Positions 1 through 9,029 of a stretch of 64,000 nucleotides of DNA are shown here, piece after piece. The DNA is from Sphingobium yanoikuyae. Lineage in GTDB: Bacteria > Pseudomonadota > Alphaproteobacteria > Sphingomonadales > Sphingomonadaceae. Position 1 is the stretch's first letter, and each line of letters opens with the position of its first letter. The notes under the pieces were generated by a model that did no database searches, was not told the DNA's origin, and saw only the letters and a program-made list of their open reading frames with translations. The position numbers and the translations under genes were made by a program. The DNA lies in NCBI RefSeq assembly GCF_034424525.1, contig NZ_CP139979.1, forward strand, positions 4,735,501-4,799,500. The letters are read 5' to 3'.

Positions 1-570
1 GCCGCCGAAGAGGATCTGGACCTGCTGGTCGTGGGCGAAATGGGGATCGGCAATTCGACCGCCGCCGCAGCCCTGAGCGCGCGCAGCTTTGGCGGCGCGG
101 TGCGTGACTGGGTTGGTCCCGGCACAGGCGTCGATGGCGAGGGGATTGCGCGCAAGATCGCGACGATCGATCGCGCGCTGGCCTTCCACGCCGCAGCGCC
201 GGACAGCGCCTTTGAAACACTGCGCCGGCTGGGCGGACGCGAACTGGCGGCGATTGCCGGCGCGGTGCTGCGCGCCCGCCAGCTGGGCGTGCCGGTCCTG
301 CTCGACGGTTTCATCAGTTGCGCCGCGATCGCGCCGCTGGTGGCGCAGGTGCCGGCCTTTGCCGACCATTGCCTGGCCGGTCATTGCTCGGCCGAGCCGG
401 GCCACGGCCTGCTGCTGGAGCGGATGGGCCTTGAACCGCTGCTGCGCCTCGACATGCGATTGGGCGAAGGCAGCGGTGCTGCCGTGGCGGCCAATATCGT
501 CCGTGCGGCCGTAGCCGCGCATAGCGGCATGGCGACCTTTGCCGAGGCGGCGGTGTCGACCGCGACATGA
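1..570 (+). CDS. cobT: Nicotinate-nucleotide--dimethylbenzimidazole phosphoribosyltransferase, C-terminal part (5' end outside window)
   Basis: The enzyme transfers the ribose phosphate of nicotinate mononucleotide to 5,6-dimethylbenzimidazole, making alpha-ribazole phosphate for the lower ligand of cobalamin. The reading frame is open from base 1 and gives 189 residues before the stop, roughly the last half of a family protein of about 340 residues. The Gly-rich segment GEMGIGNSTAAAAL near the left edge and the segment HCSAEPGH further on are family hallmarks; the Glu in the second is the likely catalytic base by analogy with the Salmonella enzyme. The stop overlaps the start of the next gene by four bases (ATGA), so it belongs to the same operon as the five cobalamin genes that follow. 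The true start lies upstream of the window. Confidence 0.93.
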   Translation, partial: AAEEDLDLLVVGEMGIGNSTAAAALSARSFGGAVRDWVGPGTGVDGEGIARKIATIDRALAFHAAAPDSAFETLRRLGGRELAAIAGAVLRARQLGVPVLLDGFISCAAIAPLVAQVPAFADHCLAGHCSAEPGHGLLLERMGLEPLLRLDMRLGEGSGAAVAANIVRAAVAAHSGMATFAEAAVSTAT

Positions 571-1136
571 TGGGCATGCCGCTCCATCTGCTGCGGCATG
601 GCGCGCCCGAGACGCCCGGCCTGTTGCTGGGGCGGACCGACAGCGTGCCGACGCGCGCGGGCATCGATGCCTGTCTGGCGCAGGCGGAGGGGCTGGAGAT
701 CGAGATGATCGTAACGTCCGACCTGCAGCGTGCCCGGCAGGCGGCAACCGCGATCGGCGAGCGCGCCGGTTTGCCGGTATGGGTCGATCCGCGCTGGCGG
801 GAACTGGATTTCGGCATCTGGGATGGTCTGGCCCCGGCCGATGTCGATCCCGAGGCGCTCGCCCGTTTCTGGCAGGATCCCGATGGCTTCGCGCCGCCGG
901 GCAGCGAGGGATGGACGGCATTGCTGGGGCGGATCGCCGATGCGGTCGAGGATCTGCCGCGCGTGCCCACATTGGTGCTGACCCATGGCGGGGCGATGCG
1001 CGCGGCGCTGGCCCATCTGTGCGGGTTTAGCGTGCAGCAGAGCTGGAGCTTCGGCCTGCCCTATGCCGCCTTGCTGTCGCTGGAACGCTGGACCGGGGAG
1101 CCGCCGCTCGCCCGCATCACGGGCCTGCGCCCATGA
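567..1136 (+). CDS. cobC: Histidine phosphatase family protein, probable alpha-ribazole phosphatase
   Basis: This is a small phosphoglycerate-mutase-like (branch 1) phosphatase of 189 residues. The RHG motif with the phospho-accepting His is at residues 10-12 (LLRHGAPETPG), an acidic residue sits in WRELDFG near residue 79, and the second active-site His is at about 140 in LTHGG. Placement between cobT and cobS, with four-base overlaps on both sides, points to removal of the phosphate from alpha-ribazole-5'-phosphate (or from adenosylcobalamin phosphate) in nucleotide-loop assembly. The family also includes unrelated sugar phosphatases, so the substrate is inferred from context. The start at 567 gives the operon-style overlap; a second ATG lies three bases downstream. 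The symbol cobC is used differently in different organisms. Confidence 0.85.
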   Translation: MMGMPLHLLRHGAPETPGLLLGRTDSVPTRAGIDACLAQAEGLEIEMIVTSDLQRARQAATAIGERAGLPVWVDPRWRELDFGIWDGLAPADVDPEALARFWQDPDGFAPPGSEGWTALLGRIADAVEDLPRVPTLVLTHGGAMRAALAHLCGFSVQQSWSFGLPYAALLSLERWTGEPPLARITGLRP

Positions 1137-1852
1137 AGGGGCTGGTCCTTGCCATCCAGTTTCTGACCCGCCTGCCGATGACGAAGGTGACAGCGAACGA
1201 GACAGACTTCGCACGGTCGATCCGATGGTTTCCGGCGGTCGGCGCGATTGTCGGTCTATCTGTCATGTTCGCCGTCAATCTTGCTGTTCGCATCGATCCC
1301 TGGATCGGGGCGCTGGCCGGGCTGCTCTGCTGGGTTGGCGTGACCGGGGCGCTGCATCTCGACGGCTTGGGAGACATCGCCGATGCCTGCGGCGCGGTGC
1401 ATAAGGGGCGCGACCGGCTGCTGGCGGTGCTGGCCGACCCGCATGTCGGCAGTTTCGGCGTGGTGGCGATCGGCCTGCAACTGATCGTCAAGCTGCTGCT
1501 GCTCCATGCGCTGGTCGAGCGGGGCATGATGTTGCCGCTGCTGCTCATTCCCTTTGCCGCGCGGATCGGGCCGCTGCTGTGGGCGCGGATGCTGCCGCCG
1601 CTGCATGCCGGGCTGGGCGCGCGCTTTGCCGATGCCGTCAAAACGATCCACATCGCCCTGTGGATAAGTCTGTTGATAATCGCCGCCTGGTGGCTGCCGG
1701 CCCTGCTCGCGGCGCCGCTGCTGATGCTGGTCTGGGGCCTGTGGCTGAAGCGCAGGCTGGGCGGCATTTCCGGCGATGGCCATGGCGCGGGCATTGAACT
1801 GGTTGAAAGCGGGCTGCTTTTCGTCGTCCTGATCGCGGGCGGCACGACATGA
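1133..1852 (+). CDS. cobS: Adenosylcobinamide-GDP ribazoletransferase (cobalamin synthase)
   Basis: CobS joins adenosylcobinamide-GDP to alpha-ribazole (or its phosphate) in the membrane, the last assembly step of the cobalamin nucleotide loop. The 239-residue product is strongly hydrophobic with several predicted membrane segments, and it carries the family motif LHLDGLGDIADACGA at about residues 74-88, whose acidic residues bind Mg2+. Length matches the family (about 240-260). The start overlaps the upstream phosphatase by four bases and the stop overlaps the next gene by four bases, which indicates translational coupling along the operon. Confidence 0.93.
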   Translation: MKGLVLAIQFLTRLPMTKVTANETDFARSIRWFPAVGAIVGLSVMFAVNLAVRIDPWIGALAGLLCWVGVTGALHLDGLGDIADACGAVHKGRDRLLAVLADPHVGSFGVVAIGLQLIVKLLLLHALVERGMMLPLLLIPFAARIGPLLWARMLPPLHAGLGARFADAVKTIHIALWISLLIIAAWWLPALLAAPLLMLVWGLWLKRRLGGISGDGHGAGIELVESGLLFVVLIAGGTT

Positions 1853-2832
1853 CGACGCGCTGGACCTGGCATGGCGGCGGTGTCGCGGCGGCGAGCGCGC
1901 ATTTCGGTGGCGCGCCCGAAAGCTGGCTCGACTTATCCACAGGCATCAATCCCCATGCCTGGCCTGGCGCTGCCGAGCAGGCGATCGACTGGCGCGCCTT
2001 GCCCGACGAGCAGGGACTGCGCGCGCTCGAACAGGCGGCGGCCGATCATTTCGGCGCCGCTGCCGATCATGTCTGCGCGCTGCCGGGGACAGAGGTGGGC
2101 CTGCGCCTCGTTGGCACATTGCTCGACGGTTCGGTCCGCCATGCCAGCCCGGCCTATCGCACCCATGGCGCGATGGTGCCCGGCGCCGCGCCGGTCGATC
2201 TCGGCCATCTGGACGAAGCCGACGGGCAGACGCTGATCCTTGCCAATCCCAATAATCCCGACGGGCGCGTCCATGGCGTGGCCGATCTGCTCGCCCTGCT
2301 CGACCGGCGCGGGCCGGACGGCTGGCTGGTGGTGGATGAGGCCTTTGCCGATGGCCATCCGGGCATCAGCCTGGCGCCCTTCGTGGCCGACGATCGCCCT
2401 CTCATGCTGCTGCGCTCCTTCGGCAAGTTTTTCGGGCTTGCCGGCCTGCGCCTCGGCTTTCTGGTGGCGCCGCGTGCGATCATCGCGCGGGTGCGGGACA
2501 GGCTGGGTGCCTGGCCGGTGTCGGCTGCCGCCATTGCCATTGGCACGGCCGCCTATCGCGATAGAGCTTGGATAGAAGCGATGCGCGATCAGCTGCAGCG
2601 GGAGGCGCAGGCGCTCGACGCGCTGCTGCTGGGCCACGGTTATCAACCGATCGGCCAAAGCCCGCTCTTTCGCCTGATCGAAACGCCCCACGCCATGGCC
2701 CTGTTCGAGCGGCTGGCAGGGCAGGCGATTTTGACCCGGCCCTTCGATAGTCAGCCGCATTGGCTGCGCATCGGCCTGCCGGCCGACGCGATGGGCCTGG
2801 CCCGACTGGAACGGGCGCTGCGCCATGGCTGA
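1849..2832 (+). CDS. cobC: Threonine-phosphate decarboxylase (PLP-dependent, class I/II aminotransferase fold)
   Basis: The protein has 327 residues and the fold-type I PLP signature. LANPNNPDG at about residues 131-139, VVDEAF at 161-166 and the Schiff-base lysine in SFGKFFGLAGLRLGF (Lys193) are all visible. In this operon it most likely decarboxylates L-threonine-O-3-phosphate to (R)-1-amino-2-propanol phosphate, the linker between the corrin ring and the nucleotide loop. Histidinol-phosphate aminotransferase is the nearest sequence alternative, but position between cobS and cbiB and the short length support the cobalamin role. It is called cobC in the aerobic nomenclature and cobD in Salmonella. 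The next gene starts eight bases inside this one. Confidence 0.88.
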   Translation: MTTRWTWHGGGVAAASAHFGGAPESWLDLSTGINPHAWPGAAEQAIDWRALPDEQGLRALEQAAADHFGAAADHVCALPGTEVGLRLVGTLLDGSVRHASPAYRTHGAMVPGAAPVDLGHLDEADGQTLILANPNNPDGRVHGVADLLALLDRRGPDGWLVVDEAFADGHPGISLAPFVADDRPLMLLRSFGKFFGLAGLRLGFLVAPRAIIARVRDRLGAWPVSAAAIAIGTAAYRDRAWIEAMRDQLQREAQALDALLLGHGYQPIGQSPLFRLIETPHAMALFERLAGQAILTRPFDSQPHWLRIGLPADAMGLARLERALRHG

Positions 2833-3778
2833 TCCGGTTGCGTTGCTGGCGCTCGCGCTCGATGCAGCGGTCGGCTGGCCGGCGGCGCTCTATCGCCGGG
2901 TCGGCCATCCGGTCGGCAGCTTTGCGCAGCTCATCGATCATTGTGCCGCGCGTTGGAATGATCCGGCGCGTAGCGCTCTCGCCCGGAAAATGGGCGGGAT
3001 TGCAACGTTGTTACTTTTGCTGTCGGTCGCGGGCGGTGGCGGATGGCTGGTGCAGTATCTGCTCCGTCTCTGGTTGCCGCAGCCGTGGAGCTGGCTGCTG
3101 ATCGGCCTGCTGGCCTATCCGGCGCTGGCGCTGCGCAGCCTCTATAGCCATGTCCGCGCAGTCCATCACGCGCTGGCGGCCGATGATCTGTCGGCGGCGC
3201 GGGAGGCGGTCGGCATGATCGTCGGTCGCGACACGCAATCGCTCGATGAAAGCGGCGTTACCCGCGCCGCGATCGAGAGTTTGGCGGAAAGCTTCTGCGA
3301 TGGCGTCGTCGCGCCCTTCTTCTGGCTGCTGTTGCTGGGCCTACCGGGCGTCTGGGCCTATAAGGCGGTCAACACCGCTGACAGCATGATCGGCCATCGC
3401 GAAGCGCCCTGGGGGCCGTTCGGCTGGGCGGCGGCGCGTACCGATGACCTCATGAACCTTATCCCGGCGCGGCTGGCCGGTTGCCTGCTCTGTCTGGCCG
3501 GGGGGGGCGGCTGGCGGGTGATGTGGCGCGACGCGCGCAACCATGCCTCGCCCAATGCTGGCTGGCCCGAAGCGGCGATGGCGGGGGCACTCGACCTGCG
3601 ACTGGCCGGGCCGATCCGCTATGATGGCGTGCGCCATGACAAGCCCTGGATCGGCAGCGGGCGAAGCGAGGCCGATCCGCTCGACCTACGCTGGGCGCTG
3701 GCCATCTATGTTCAGGCCTGCCTGCTGCTCTGGCTGGTGGCCGGGTTGCAGGCGCTATTTGCTGGAGACATGATATGA
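2825..3778 (+). CDS. cobD: Adenosylcobinamide-phosphate synthase (CbiB/CobD family)
   Basis: The 317-residue protein attaches the aminopropanol (phosphate) arm to adenosylcobyric acid. It is an integral membrane protein with hydrophobic blocks near residues 55-100 and 160-180 and near the C terminus. Recognisable family elements are the N-terminal LALALDAAVGWP, the segment YKAVNTADSMIGHR around residue 180, and NHASPNAGWPEAAMAGAL around residue 240. It overlaps the threonine-phosphate decarboxylase gene, which makes its substrate, and overlaps the downstream kinase by four bases. The name is cobD in Pseudomonas/Rhodobacter usage and cbiB in Salmonella. Confidence 0.92.
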   Translation: MADPVALLALALDAAVGWPAALYRRVGHPVGSFAQLIDHCAARWNDPARSALARKMGGIATLLLLLSVAGGGGWLVQYLLRLWLPQPWSWLLIGLLAYPALALRSLYSHVRAVHHALAADDLSAAREAVGMIVGRDTQSLDESGVTRAAIESLAESFCDGVVAPFFWLLLLGLPGVWAYKAVNTADSMIGHREAPWGPFGWAAARTDDLMNLIPARLAGCLLCLAGGGGWRVMWRDARNHASPNAGWPEAAMAGALDLRLAGPIRYDGVRHDKPWIGSGRSEADPLDLRWALAIYVQACLLLWLVAGLQALFAGDMI

Positions 3779-4281
3779 CAAGCAGCCTGCTAGTGCTGGG
3801 CGGCGCGCGATCGGGCAAGAGCCGCCATGCCCAGGCAGCGGCGGAAGCGCTGCCCGGCGCGCACGTCTTCATCGCCACGGCCGAGATTTGGGACGCGGAA
3901 ATGGCCGACCGGATTGCCCGGCACCGGGCCGATCGCGGGCCGGAATGGGAAACAGTGGAGGCGCCGATCGAGCTGCCGGGCGCGATCGCGGCGGCGCGGG
4001 GCAAGACCGTGCTGGTCGATTGCCTGACATTGTGGGCCAGCAACATGCTGCTGGCGGATCGGGATGGCGAGGCCGCGGCCGACGCGCTCTGTGCCGCGAT
4101 CCTGGCCCATGACGGGGCGATCATCCTGGTCGCCAATGAAGTGGGATTGGGCATCGTGCCCGACAATGCGCTGGCGCGGCGCTTTCGCGATCTGGCCGGC
4201 ACGTTGAACCAGCGGGTCGCGGCGGTGGCGGGTCGGGTCGTTTTTGTCGCGGCGGGCCTGCCGCTCGCGCTCAAGGGGTGA
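3775..4281 (+). CDS. cobU: Bifunctional adenosylcobinamide kinase / adenosylcobinamide-phosphate guanylyltransferase
   Basis: The enzyme phosphorylates adenosylcobinamide and then transfers GMP from GTP, giving the substrate of CobS. The P-loop GGARSGKS occupies residues 9-16. VDCLTLWASNML around residue 80 and VANEVGLGIVP around residue 120 are the other family motifs. At 168 residues it has the normal length. It is the last gene of the cobalamin block: it overlaps cobD by four bases and is followed by a GC-rich hairpin and then a convergent gene. The same protein is called CobP in Pseudomonas denitrificans. Confidence 0.93.
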   Translation: MTSSLLVLGGARSGKSRHAQAAAEALPGAHVFIATAEIWDAEMADRIARHRADRGPEWETVEAPIELPGAIAAARGKTVLVDCLTLWASNMLLADRDGEAAADALCAAILAHDGAIILVANEVGLGIVPDNALARRFRDLAGTLNQRVAAVAGRVVFVAAGLPLALKG

Positions 4282-4282
4282 A

Positions 4283-4300
4283 GGGGCGGCGAACCGCCCC
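4283..4300. terminator. Hairpin between convergent cobU and dapD
   Basis: A perfect seven-base stem GGGGCGG/CCGCCCC with loop CGAA lies immediately after the cobU stop and nine bases before the dapD stop. It is well placed to end transcription from both sides. There is no strong T tract on either strand, so intrinsic termination would be weak or factor-assisted. Confidence 0.5.
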
Positions 4301-4309
4301 CTCGCTCGA

Positions 4310-5149
4310 TTAGTCGCGCAGCAGTTCGTTGATGCCGGTCTTCGACCGGGTTTGCGCATCGACGCGCTTGACGATCACGGCGCAGTAGAGGCTGGGGCCG
4401 GGCGTGCCGTCGGGCAGCGGCTTGCCGGGCAGCGAGCCGGGGACGACGACCGAGTAGGGCGGCACTTCACCCATGAACACTTCGCCGGTGGCGCGGTCGA
4501 TGATCTTGGTCGACATGCCGATGAACACGCCCATCGACAGCACCGACCCCTTGCCGATGCGCACGCCCTCGACGACTTCCGACCGGGCGCCGATGAAGCA
4601 GTCATCCTCGATTATGACCGGGTCGGCCTGCAGCGGTTCCAGCACGCCGCCAATGCCGACGCCGCCCGACAGATGGACATTCTTGCCGATCTGGGCGCAG
4701 CTGCCGACCGTCACCCAGGTGTCGACCATCGTGCCTTCATCGACGAAGGCGCCGATGTTGACGAAGCTGGGCATCAGGATGACATTCTTGGCGATGTGCG
4801 ATCCGGCGCGGGCGAAGCTGCCCGGCACAGCGCGGAAACCGGCGGCGCGGAAGGCGGCCTCGTCCCAGCCGGCGAACTTGCTGGGCACCTTGTCCCACCA
4901 GTGGCCGGCGCCCGGACCATTGTCGATCATGACATTGTCGTTGAGGCGGAAGGAAAGCAGCACGGCCTTCTTCGCCCACTGGTTGACCTGCCAGCCGGCT
5001 TCGGTCGGCTCGGCAACGCGCAGTTCGCCCTTGTCGAGCAAGGCCAGCGCCTTGTCGACCGCCTGGCGGACGTCGCCCTGGGTCGACAGGTTGATATTGG
5101 CCCGGTCCTCCCAGGCGGCGTCGATGATCGCGATCAGGTCTTGGCTCAT
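4310..5149 (-). CDS. dapD: 2,3,4,5-tetrahydropyridine-2,6-dicarboxylate N-succinyltransferase
   Basis: DapD uses succinyl-CoA to open and acylate tetrahydrodipicolinate in the succinylase branch of lysine and diaminopimelate synthesis. The 279-residue protein shows the expected layout: a helical N-terminal domain and then a left-handed beta-helix of hexapeptide repeats between about residues 100 and 240 (for example [20 protein letters not shown] and [11 protein letters not shown]). Length matches the E. coli protein (274). Its start overlaps the stop of the upstream HAD phosphatase gene by four bases, so the two are probably co-translated, although no functional link between them is obvious. 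Confidence 0.96.
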   Translation of the reverse strand: MSQDLIAIIDAAWEDRANINLSTQGDVRQAVDKALALLDKGELRVAEPTEAGWQVNQWAKKAVLLSFRLNDNVMIDNGPGAGHWWDKVPSKFAGWDEAAFRAAGFRAVPGSFARAGSHIAKNVILMPSFVNIGAFVDEGTMVDTWVTVGSCAQIGKNVHLSGGVGIGGVLEPLQADPVIIEDDCFIGARSEVVEGVRIGKGSVLSMGVFIGMSTKIIDRATGEVFMGEVPPYSVVVPGSLPGKPLPDGTPGPSLYCAVIVKRVDAQTRSKTGINELLRD

Positions 5150-5817
5150 GGTCTTTCCCCAAAAATATCCGCCAGGAACGGCGTCAGATGGTCGGTTTCA
5201 AAATCGATGAAATCGGGATGATGGTCGTGATTGCCGGCTTCCGATCCGTTATTGACCCAGATGGTGGTCATGCCGATCGCCTTGGCGGGCTTCAGATTGC
5301 GGGCCATGTCCTCGAAAAAGGCAGCGCGGGTCGGGTCGACGGCGTGGACGCTGCACAGTTCCGCATAGCCCGACGGATCGGGCTTGGGCACATAACGGCA
5401 GGCATGGATGTCGTGGATCAGCTCGAACGCGCCGGCAAGGCCCAGCCGGTCGAGCACGCGGCCGGCATAGGTCGCGTCGCCATTGGTGAAGATCAGCCGG
5501 CGGCCGGGCAGGGCGGCGATATGGGCGTTGAGGGCAGTGTCGACCGCCAGCCGCTCCATCGAGATGTCATGGACATAGTCGAGAAATTCGCGCGGCTCGA
5601 TGCCATGATGGTGCATCAGCCCCGACAGGGTCGTGCCATGCTCCATGAAATAGCGTTTCTGGACGATCCGCGCCTCGGCCGGGTCGCAGCCCAGCAGGCC
5701 CTGAATATATTCGCCCATCTTCACGTCGATCAGCGCGAACAGGTCCGCCTTCGCCGGATAGAGCGTATTGTCCAGATCGAAGATCCAGGTGTCGACATGG
5801 GCCAGGTCCGCGCGCAT
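5146..5817 (-). CDS. HAD-family hydrolase, pyrimidine 5'-nucleotidase type
   Basis: This 223-residue protein has the HAD motif [12 protein letters not shown] with nucleophile Asp14 and Asp16, the threonine motif II in LIFTNGD, and a motif III/IV region around KPDPSGY and [10 protein letters not shown]. The sequence fits the SDT1/PHM8-like pyrimidine 5'-nucleotidase group common in alphaproteobacteria. The physiological substrate cannot be read from sequence. It is transcribed with dapD (ATGA overlap). A strong 12-bp hairpin ends only seven bases upstream of its ATG, where a ribosome-binding site would be expected, so it may be poorly translated or regulated. Confidence 0.85.
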   Translation of the reverse strand: MRADLAHVDTWIFDLDNTLYPAKADLFALIDVKMGEYIQGLLGCDPAEARIVQKRYFMEHGTTLSGLMHHHGIEPREFLDYVHDISMERLAVDTALNAHIAALPGRRLIFTNGDATYAGRVLDRLGLAGAFELIHDIHACRYVPKPDPSGYAELCSVHAVDPTRAAFFEDMARNLKPAKAIGMTTIWVNNGSEAGNHDHHPDFIDFETDHLTPFLADIFGERP

Positions 5818-5823
5818 GGCCGG

Positions 5824-5850
5824 GCCCTAATCCCCGGCGGGGATTAGGGC
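5824..5850. terminator. 12-bp perfect hairpin between LOG-family gene and HAD gene
   Basis: GCCCTAATCCCC (5824-5835) pairs with GGGGATTAGGGC (5839-5850) across a three-base loop. It lies 31 bases past the stop of the upstream minus-strand gene (5882-6760) and seven bases before the ATG of the HAD gene. It may terminate the upstream transcript, or act on translation of the HAD gene. No T tract follows. Confidence 0.5.
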
Positions 5851-5881
5851 AAGGGCGCAAAGACCCCATGGATCGGCCGCA

Positions 5882-6760
5882 TCAGCCGCAGCCGGGCGCT
5901 TCGCTGTCGTGATAGAAGTCCTGGACCGCAGCCCAGGCGTCCTCGGCCGTCTCGACCCAGGTCAGCAGGTTGAGGTCATTGTGCGAAATCACGCCCTCAT
6001 CGGCCAGCGCCTCGAAATCCACCACCTTGTTCCAGAAATCCTTGCCGAACAGCAGGATCGGGATCGGCTTCATCTTGCCGGTCTGGATGAGCGTCAGCAG
6101 TTCGAACATCTCGTCGAACGTGCCGAAGCCGCCGGGGAAGACCGCGAGCGCGCGGGCGCGCAGCAGGAAATGCATCTTGCGCAGCGCGAAATAGTGGAAC
6201 TGGAAGCTCAGCTCTGGCGTGACGAACAAATTGGGCGCCTGTTCATGCGGCAGCACGATGTTCATGCCGATCGTGGTCTGGCCGACATCGACCGCGCCGC
6301 GATTGGCCGCTTCCATGATCGAGGGACCGCCGCCCGAGCAGACGACGAAGTGGCGGCAACCCGCGGCGTTCACCGGATATTGCGCCGCGATCCGCGCCAG
6401 CTTGCGCGCTTCCTCATAATAGCGGGCCTTCTTGCCCAGATTTTCGGCAATCTTCTTCTGTTCGGGCGTGGTGGCCGCGTCGATGCGCGCCTGGACCTGA
6501 TCGGGTTCGGGAATTCGGGCAGAGCCGTAGAAGACGAAGGTGGATTCGATCCGCGCCTCGTCCATCAGCAACTGGGGTTTGAGCAATTCGAGCTGGAACC
6601 GTACCGGGCGCAGATCCTCGCGCAGCAGGAACTCATTGTCCTGGAAGGCGAGCTTGTAAGCGGCGCTGCTGGTCTGGGGGGTTTCGATCGCCTTTCTGGC
6701 GTCGTCCGCTTCCTGGCGTGCGGGGCGGAATTTGCGTTCTTCAATTTCTTTCTTGGTCAT
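5882..6760 (-). CDS. LOG/TIGR00730-family Rossmann-fold protein (long form)
   Basis: The 292-residue protein has the two family motifs: SGGGPSIMEAANRGA at about 142-156 and PGGFGTFDEMFELLT at about 209-223. These match the phosphate-binding and catalytic segments of LOG-type cytokinin riboside-5'-monophosphate phosphoribohydrolases and nucleotide nucleosidases. It carries about 70 extra N-terminal residues rich in charged amino acids, compared with the 190-residue short form present at 35228-35812. The ATG at 6760 (MTKKEIEERKF) is preferred to an upstream TTG because the conserved charged N terminus begins there. The substrate is not known; nucleotide 5'-monophosphates are the family expectation. 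Confidence 0.85.
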   Translation of the reverse strand: MTKKEIEERKFRPARQEADDARKAIETPQTSSAAYKLAFQDNEFLLREDLRPVRFQLELLKPQLLMDEARIESTFVFYGSARIPEPDQVQARIDAATTPEQKKIAENLGKKARYYEEARKLARIAAQYPVNAAGCRHFVVCSGGGPSIMEAANRGAVDVGQTTIGMNIVLPHEQAPNLFVTPELSFQFHYFALRKMHFLLRARALAVFPGGFGTFDEMFELLTLIQTGKMKPIPILLFGKDFWNKVVDFEALADEGVISHNDLNLLTWVETAEDAWAAVQDFYHDSEAPGCG

Positions 6761-6871
6761 TCCCAACAAGCTAGGCGCGGCAGGTGACAATGCCAAGACC
6801 GTTAGCGGGAAAATCCGCCAAGTTGGCTATTTCCGCTCAGCGGCAATAGCCGCCGCCTTTGTGATTCCCGC

Positions 6872-7570
6872 TCAGCGGCAGAAACCGCCGCGACCGCCCA
6901 TGTCGAAATGGAAATGGTCATGATGGGCGGCGTTATAGTCGGGCGACAGCACCGTGTTGAACCGCTTGCAGGCGCTGGCATGGACCACTTCCAGAAACTG
7001 GCGGGTGCGCTTGTCGCCATGCCAGTCCTTCTCGACGCTGATCCGCCGCCCGTCGCTCAGGACGAAGGCGGATACATCGATCGCATTGCTGTGGGCATGT
7101 TCGCTGAGCTTGCCGCTGCCCGCGATCGGCCGGCAATTATAGGTGCCGAATGTCTCGATCTTCTCGATCTCCGCGCCCAGGATCAGCCGGGCGGCGGGCT
7201 GCACGGCATAGCGCGACCAGGCGGCGAAATTGGCGGCAAGGTTGCAGGTCATGGCGCCCAGGCCCGAGGTCGGCACACCGATGTCGAGCAGTTTGACGCT
7301 GCCGATCGCGCTGCATCCGCCACCGAAATTCTGATCGGGCAGGGGGGTGAAGGCGACCGACTGGGATTGCAGCTTGGCGAAGCATTGCCGGGTTTCGAGC
7401 GGCGGCGGCGCGGGCGGGGTGGTCGGGCGCGCGCTCTTCACCGGTTTGGATGCACGCGCGACTCGCCCCTTGGGCACCAGGTCGCCACTGCAGGCGGCCA
7501 GCATGCTCGCCATCGTCGCGGCCAGGGCCGCGCTGCGCCATACCGAATATTTCGTCGCCCGCTCTACCAT
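6872..7570 (-). CDS. Extensin-like family lipoprotein
   Basis: The 232-residue protein begins with a lipoprotein signal peptide (lipobox LAAC, Cys27) followed by a Pro-rich linker to about residue 60. The C-terminal domain is the extensin-like (ErfK-unrelated, peptidase M15-like) domain: [13 protein letters not shown] with His160 and Asp165, and HHDHFHFD at 216-223, are the presumed zinc ligands. By family it may act on peptidoglycan peptide cross-links in the periplasm, but no member is assigned a firm substrate. The start at 7570 gives a complete signal peptide; an in-frame upstream extension would run into the serC leader. Confidence 0.8.
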   Translation of the reverse strand: MVERATKYSVWRSAALAATMASMLAACSGDLVPKGRVARASKPVKSARPTTPPAPPPLETRQCFAKLQSQSVAFTPLPDQNFGGGCSAIGSVKLLDIGVPTSGLGAMTCNLAANFAAWSRYAVQPAARLILGAEIEKIETFGTYNCRPIAGSGKLSEHAHSNAIDVSAFVLSDGRRISVEKDWHGDKRTRQFLEVVHASACKRFNTVLSPDYNAAHHDHFHFDMGGRGGFCR

Positions 7571-7730
7571 CAATCCCGCATTTACCACGGCTTTCCGGGC
7601 CGATGGGTTAACGGCGCTGTCATTTCGTCGCATTTTGCTGCGGCTTGACTCTTTTTCGGAAATCTTTAGGGCGGCCGACGGGCCACGCGGTCCCAACGCC
7701 GCGCGTGCTCTCTGCAAGGAGACGCATTAC

Positions 7731-8891
7731 ATGACTGATCTGACTGCCGTTGACGCCACCATTGCGCCTGTCGCAAAGCCTGCCAACCGTCCGGCTCGCC
7801 CCTTTTTCTCTTCCGGTCCCTGCGCCAAGCCTCCGGGTTGGGATGCCGCCAAGCTGGCCACCGAGTCGCTCGGCCGTTCGCACCGCGCCAAGATCGGCAA
7901 GACCCGCCTCGCCTACAGCATCGACCTGATGCGCGAGCTGCTGAACCTGCCCGACACTCACCGCATCGGCATCGTGCCGGGTAGCGACACCGGCGCCTTC
8001 GAAATGGCGATGTGGACGATGCTGGGCGCCCGCCCGGTGACGACGCTGGCCTGGGAAAGCTTCGGCGAAGGCTGGGTGACGGACGCCGCCAAGCAGCTGA
8101 AGCTCGATCCCACCGTGATCCGTGCCGACTATGGCCAACTGCCCGATCTCACCACCGTCGACTTCTCGAACGACGTGCTCTTCACCTGGAACGGCACCAC
8201 CTCGGGTGTGCGCGTGCCCAATGCCGACTGGATCCCGGCCGACCGCGAGGGCCTGACCTTCGCCGACGCCACCAGCGCGGTCTTCGCCTATGAGATCGAC
8301 TGGACCAAGATCGACGTCGCCACCTTCTCCTGGCAGAAGGTTCTGGGCGGCGAGGGCGGCCATGGCGTGCTGATCCTTGGCCCCCGCGCGGTCGAGCGTC
8401 TGGAAAACCACACCCCGGCCTGGCCGCTGCCCAAGGTGTTCCGCCTGATGGCCAAGGGCAAGCTGGCCGAAGGCGTGTTCAAGGGCGAAACCATCAACAC
8501 CCCGTCGATGCTGGCTGTCGAGGACGCGATCTTCGCGCTCGAATGGGGCAAGTCGCTGGGCGGCCTCAATGGCCTGATCGCGCGCAGCAACGCCAATGCG
8601 GCGGCGCTGGGCAAGATCGTCGCCGAACGCGACTGGCTCGGCCATCTCGCCGTCGACGAAGCCTCGCGCTCGACCACCAGCGTCTGCCTGACCGTCGAGG
8701 GTGCCGACGAAGCCTTCATCAAGGCCTTCGCCGGCCTGCTCGAGAAGGAAGGCGCGGCCTATGACGTCGCGGGCTATCGCGATGCCCCGGCCGGCCTGCG
8801 CATCTGGTGCGGCGCGACCGTCGAGACCGCCGATATCGAGGCGCTCGGCCCGTGGCTCGACTGGGCCTACGCCCAGACCAAGGCTGCCTAA
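7731..8891 (+). CDS. serC: Phosphoserine transaminase
   Basis: SerC converts 3-phosphohydroxypyruvate and glutamate to phosphoserine in serine synthesis, and the equivalent step in pyridoxal phosphate synthesis. The 386-residue product is of the long alphaproteobacterial type (TIGR01365-like). The PLP lysine is Lys203 in [14 protein letters not shown]. The start at 7731 follows the ribosome-binding site AAGGAG by about nine bases. The frame stays open upstream, but those residues are antisense to the neighbouring extensin-like gene and are not credible protein. It is followed by serA on the same strand, separated by a palindromic repeat. Confidence 0.95.
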   Translation: MTDLTAVDATIAPVAKPANRPARPFFSSGPCAKPPGWDAAKLATESLGRSHRAKIGKTRLAYSIDLMRELLNLPDTHRIGIVPGSDTGAFEMAMWTMLGARPVTTLAWESFGEGWVTDAAKQLKLDPTVIRADYGQLPDLTTVDFSNDVLFTWNGTTSGVRVPNADWIPADREGLTFADATSAVFAYEIDWTKIDVATFSWQKVLGGEGGHGVLILGPRAVERLENHTPAWPLPKVFRLMAKGKLAEGVFKGETINTPSMLAVEDAIFALEWGKSLGGLNGLIARSNANAAALGKIVAERDWLGHLAVDEASRSTTSVCLTVEGADEAFIKAFAGLLEKEGAAYDVAGYRDAPAGLRIWCGATVETADIEALGPWLDWAYAQTKAA

Positions 8892-8904
8892 CTTCATTTA
8901 AATT

Positions 8905-9002
8905 CCGATCGCCCTGAGCGAAGTCGAAGGGCTCGGCCGACCGATAGGGAGGCCACTTCGCTTCGCTCAGTGGAGGGCTTCGACTTCGCTCAGCCCGAAC
9001 GG
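8905..9002. repeat. Palindromic intergenic repeat, family A copy 1
   Basis: A 98-bp imperfect inverted repeat lies between serC and serA. The outer arms read CCGATCGCCCTGAGCGAAGT and onward at the left and the near-complement (…CTTCGCTCAGCCCGAACGG) at the right. A near-identical copy is at 26634-26730. The short words GAGCGAAGTCGAAGGG and CTTCGACTTCGCTCAG are typical of sphingomonad intergenic REP-like elements. It ends 27 bases before the serA start. Confidence 0.75.
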
Positions 9003-9029
9003 TTACAGATATTCCAGAAGGATATTTCC

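Noticed and set aside
3775..4281. Possible cobalamin riboswitch for the cobalamin operon
   Set aside because: The operon start is outside the window, and no B12-box-like sequence was seen between its genes, which overlap one another.
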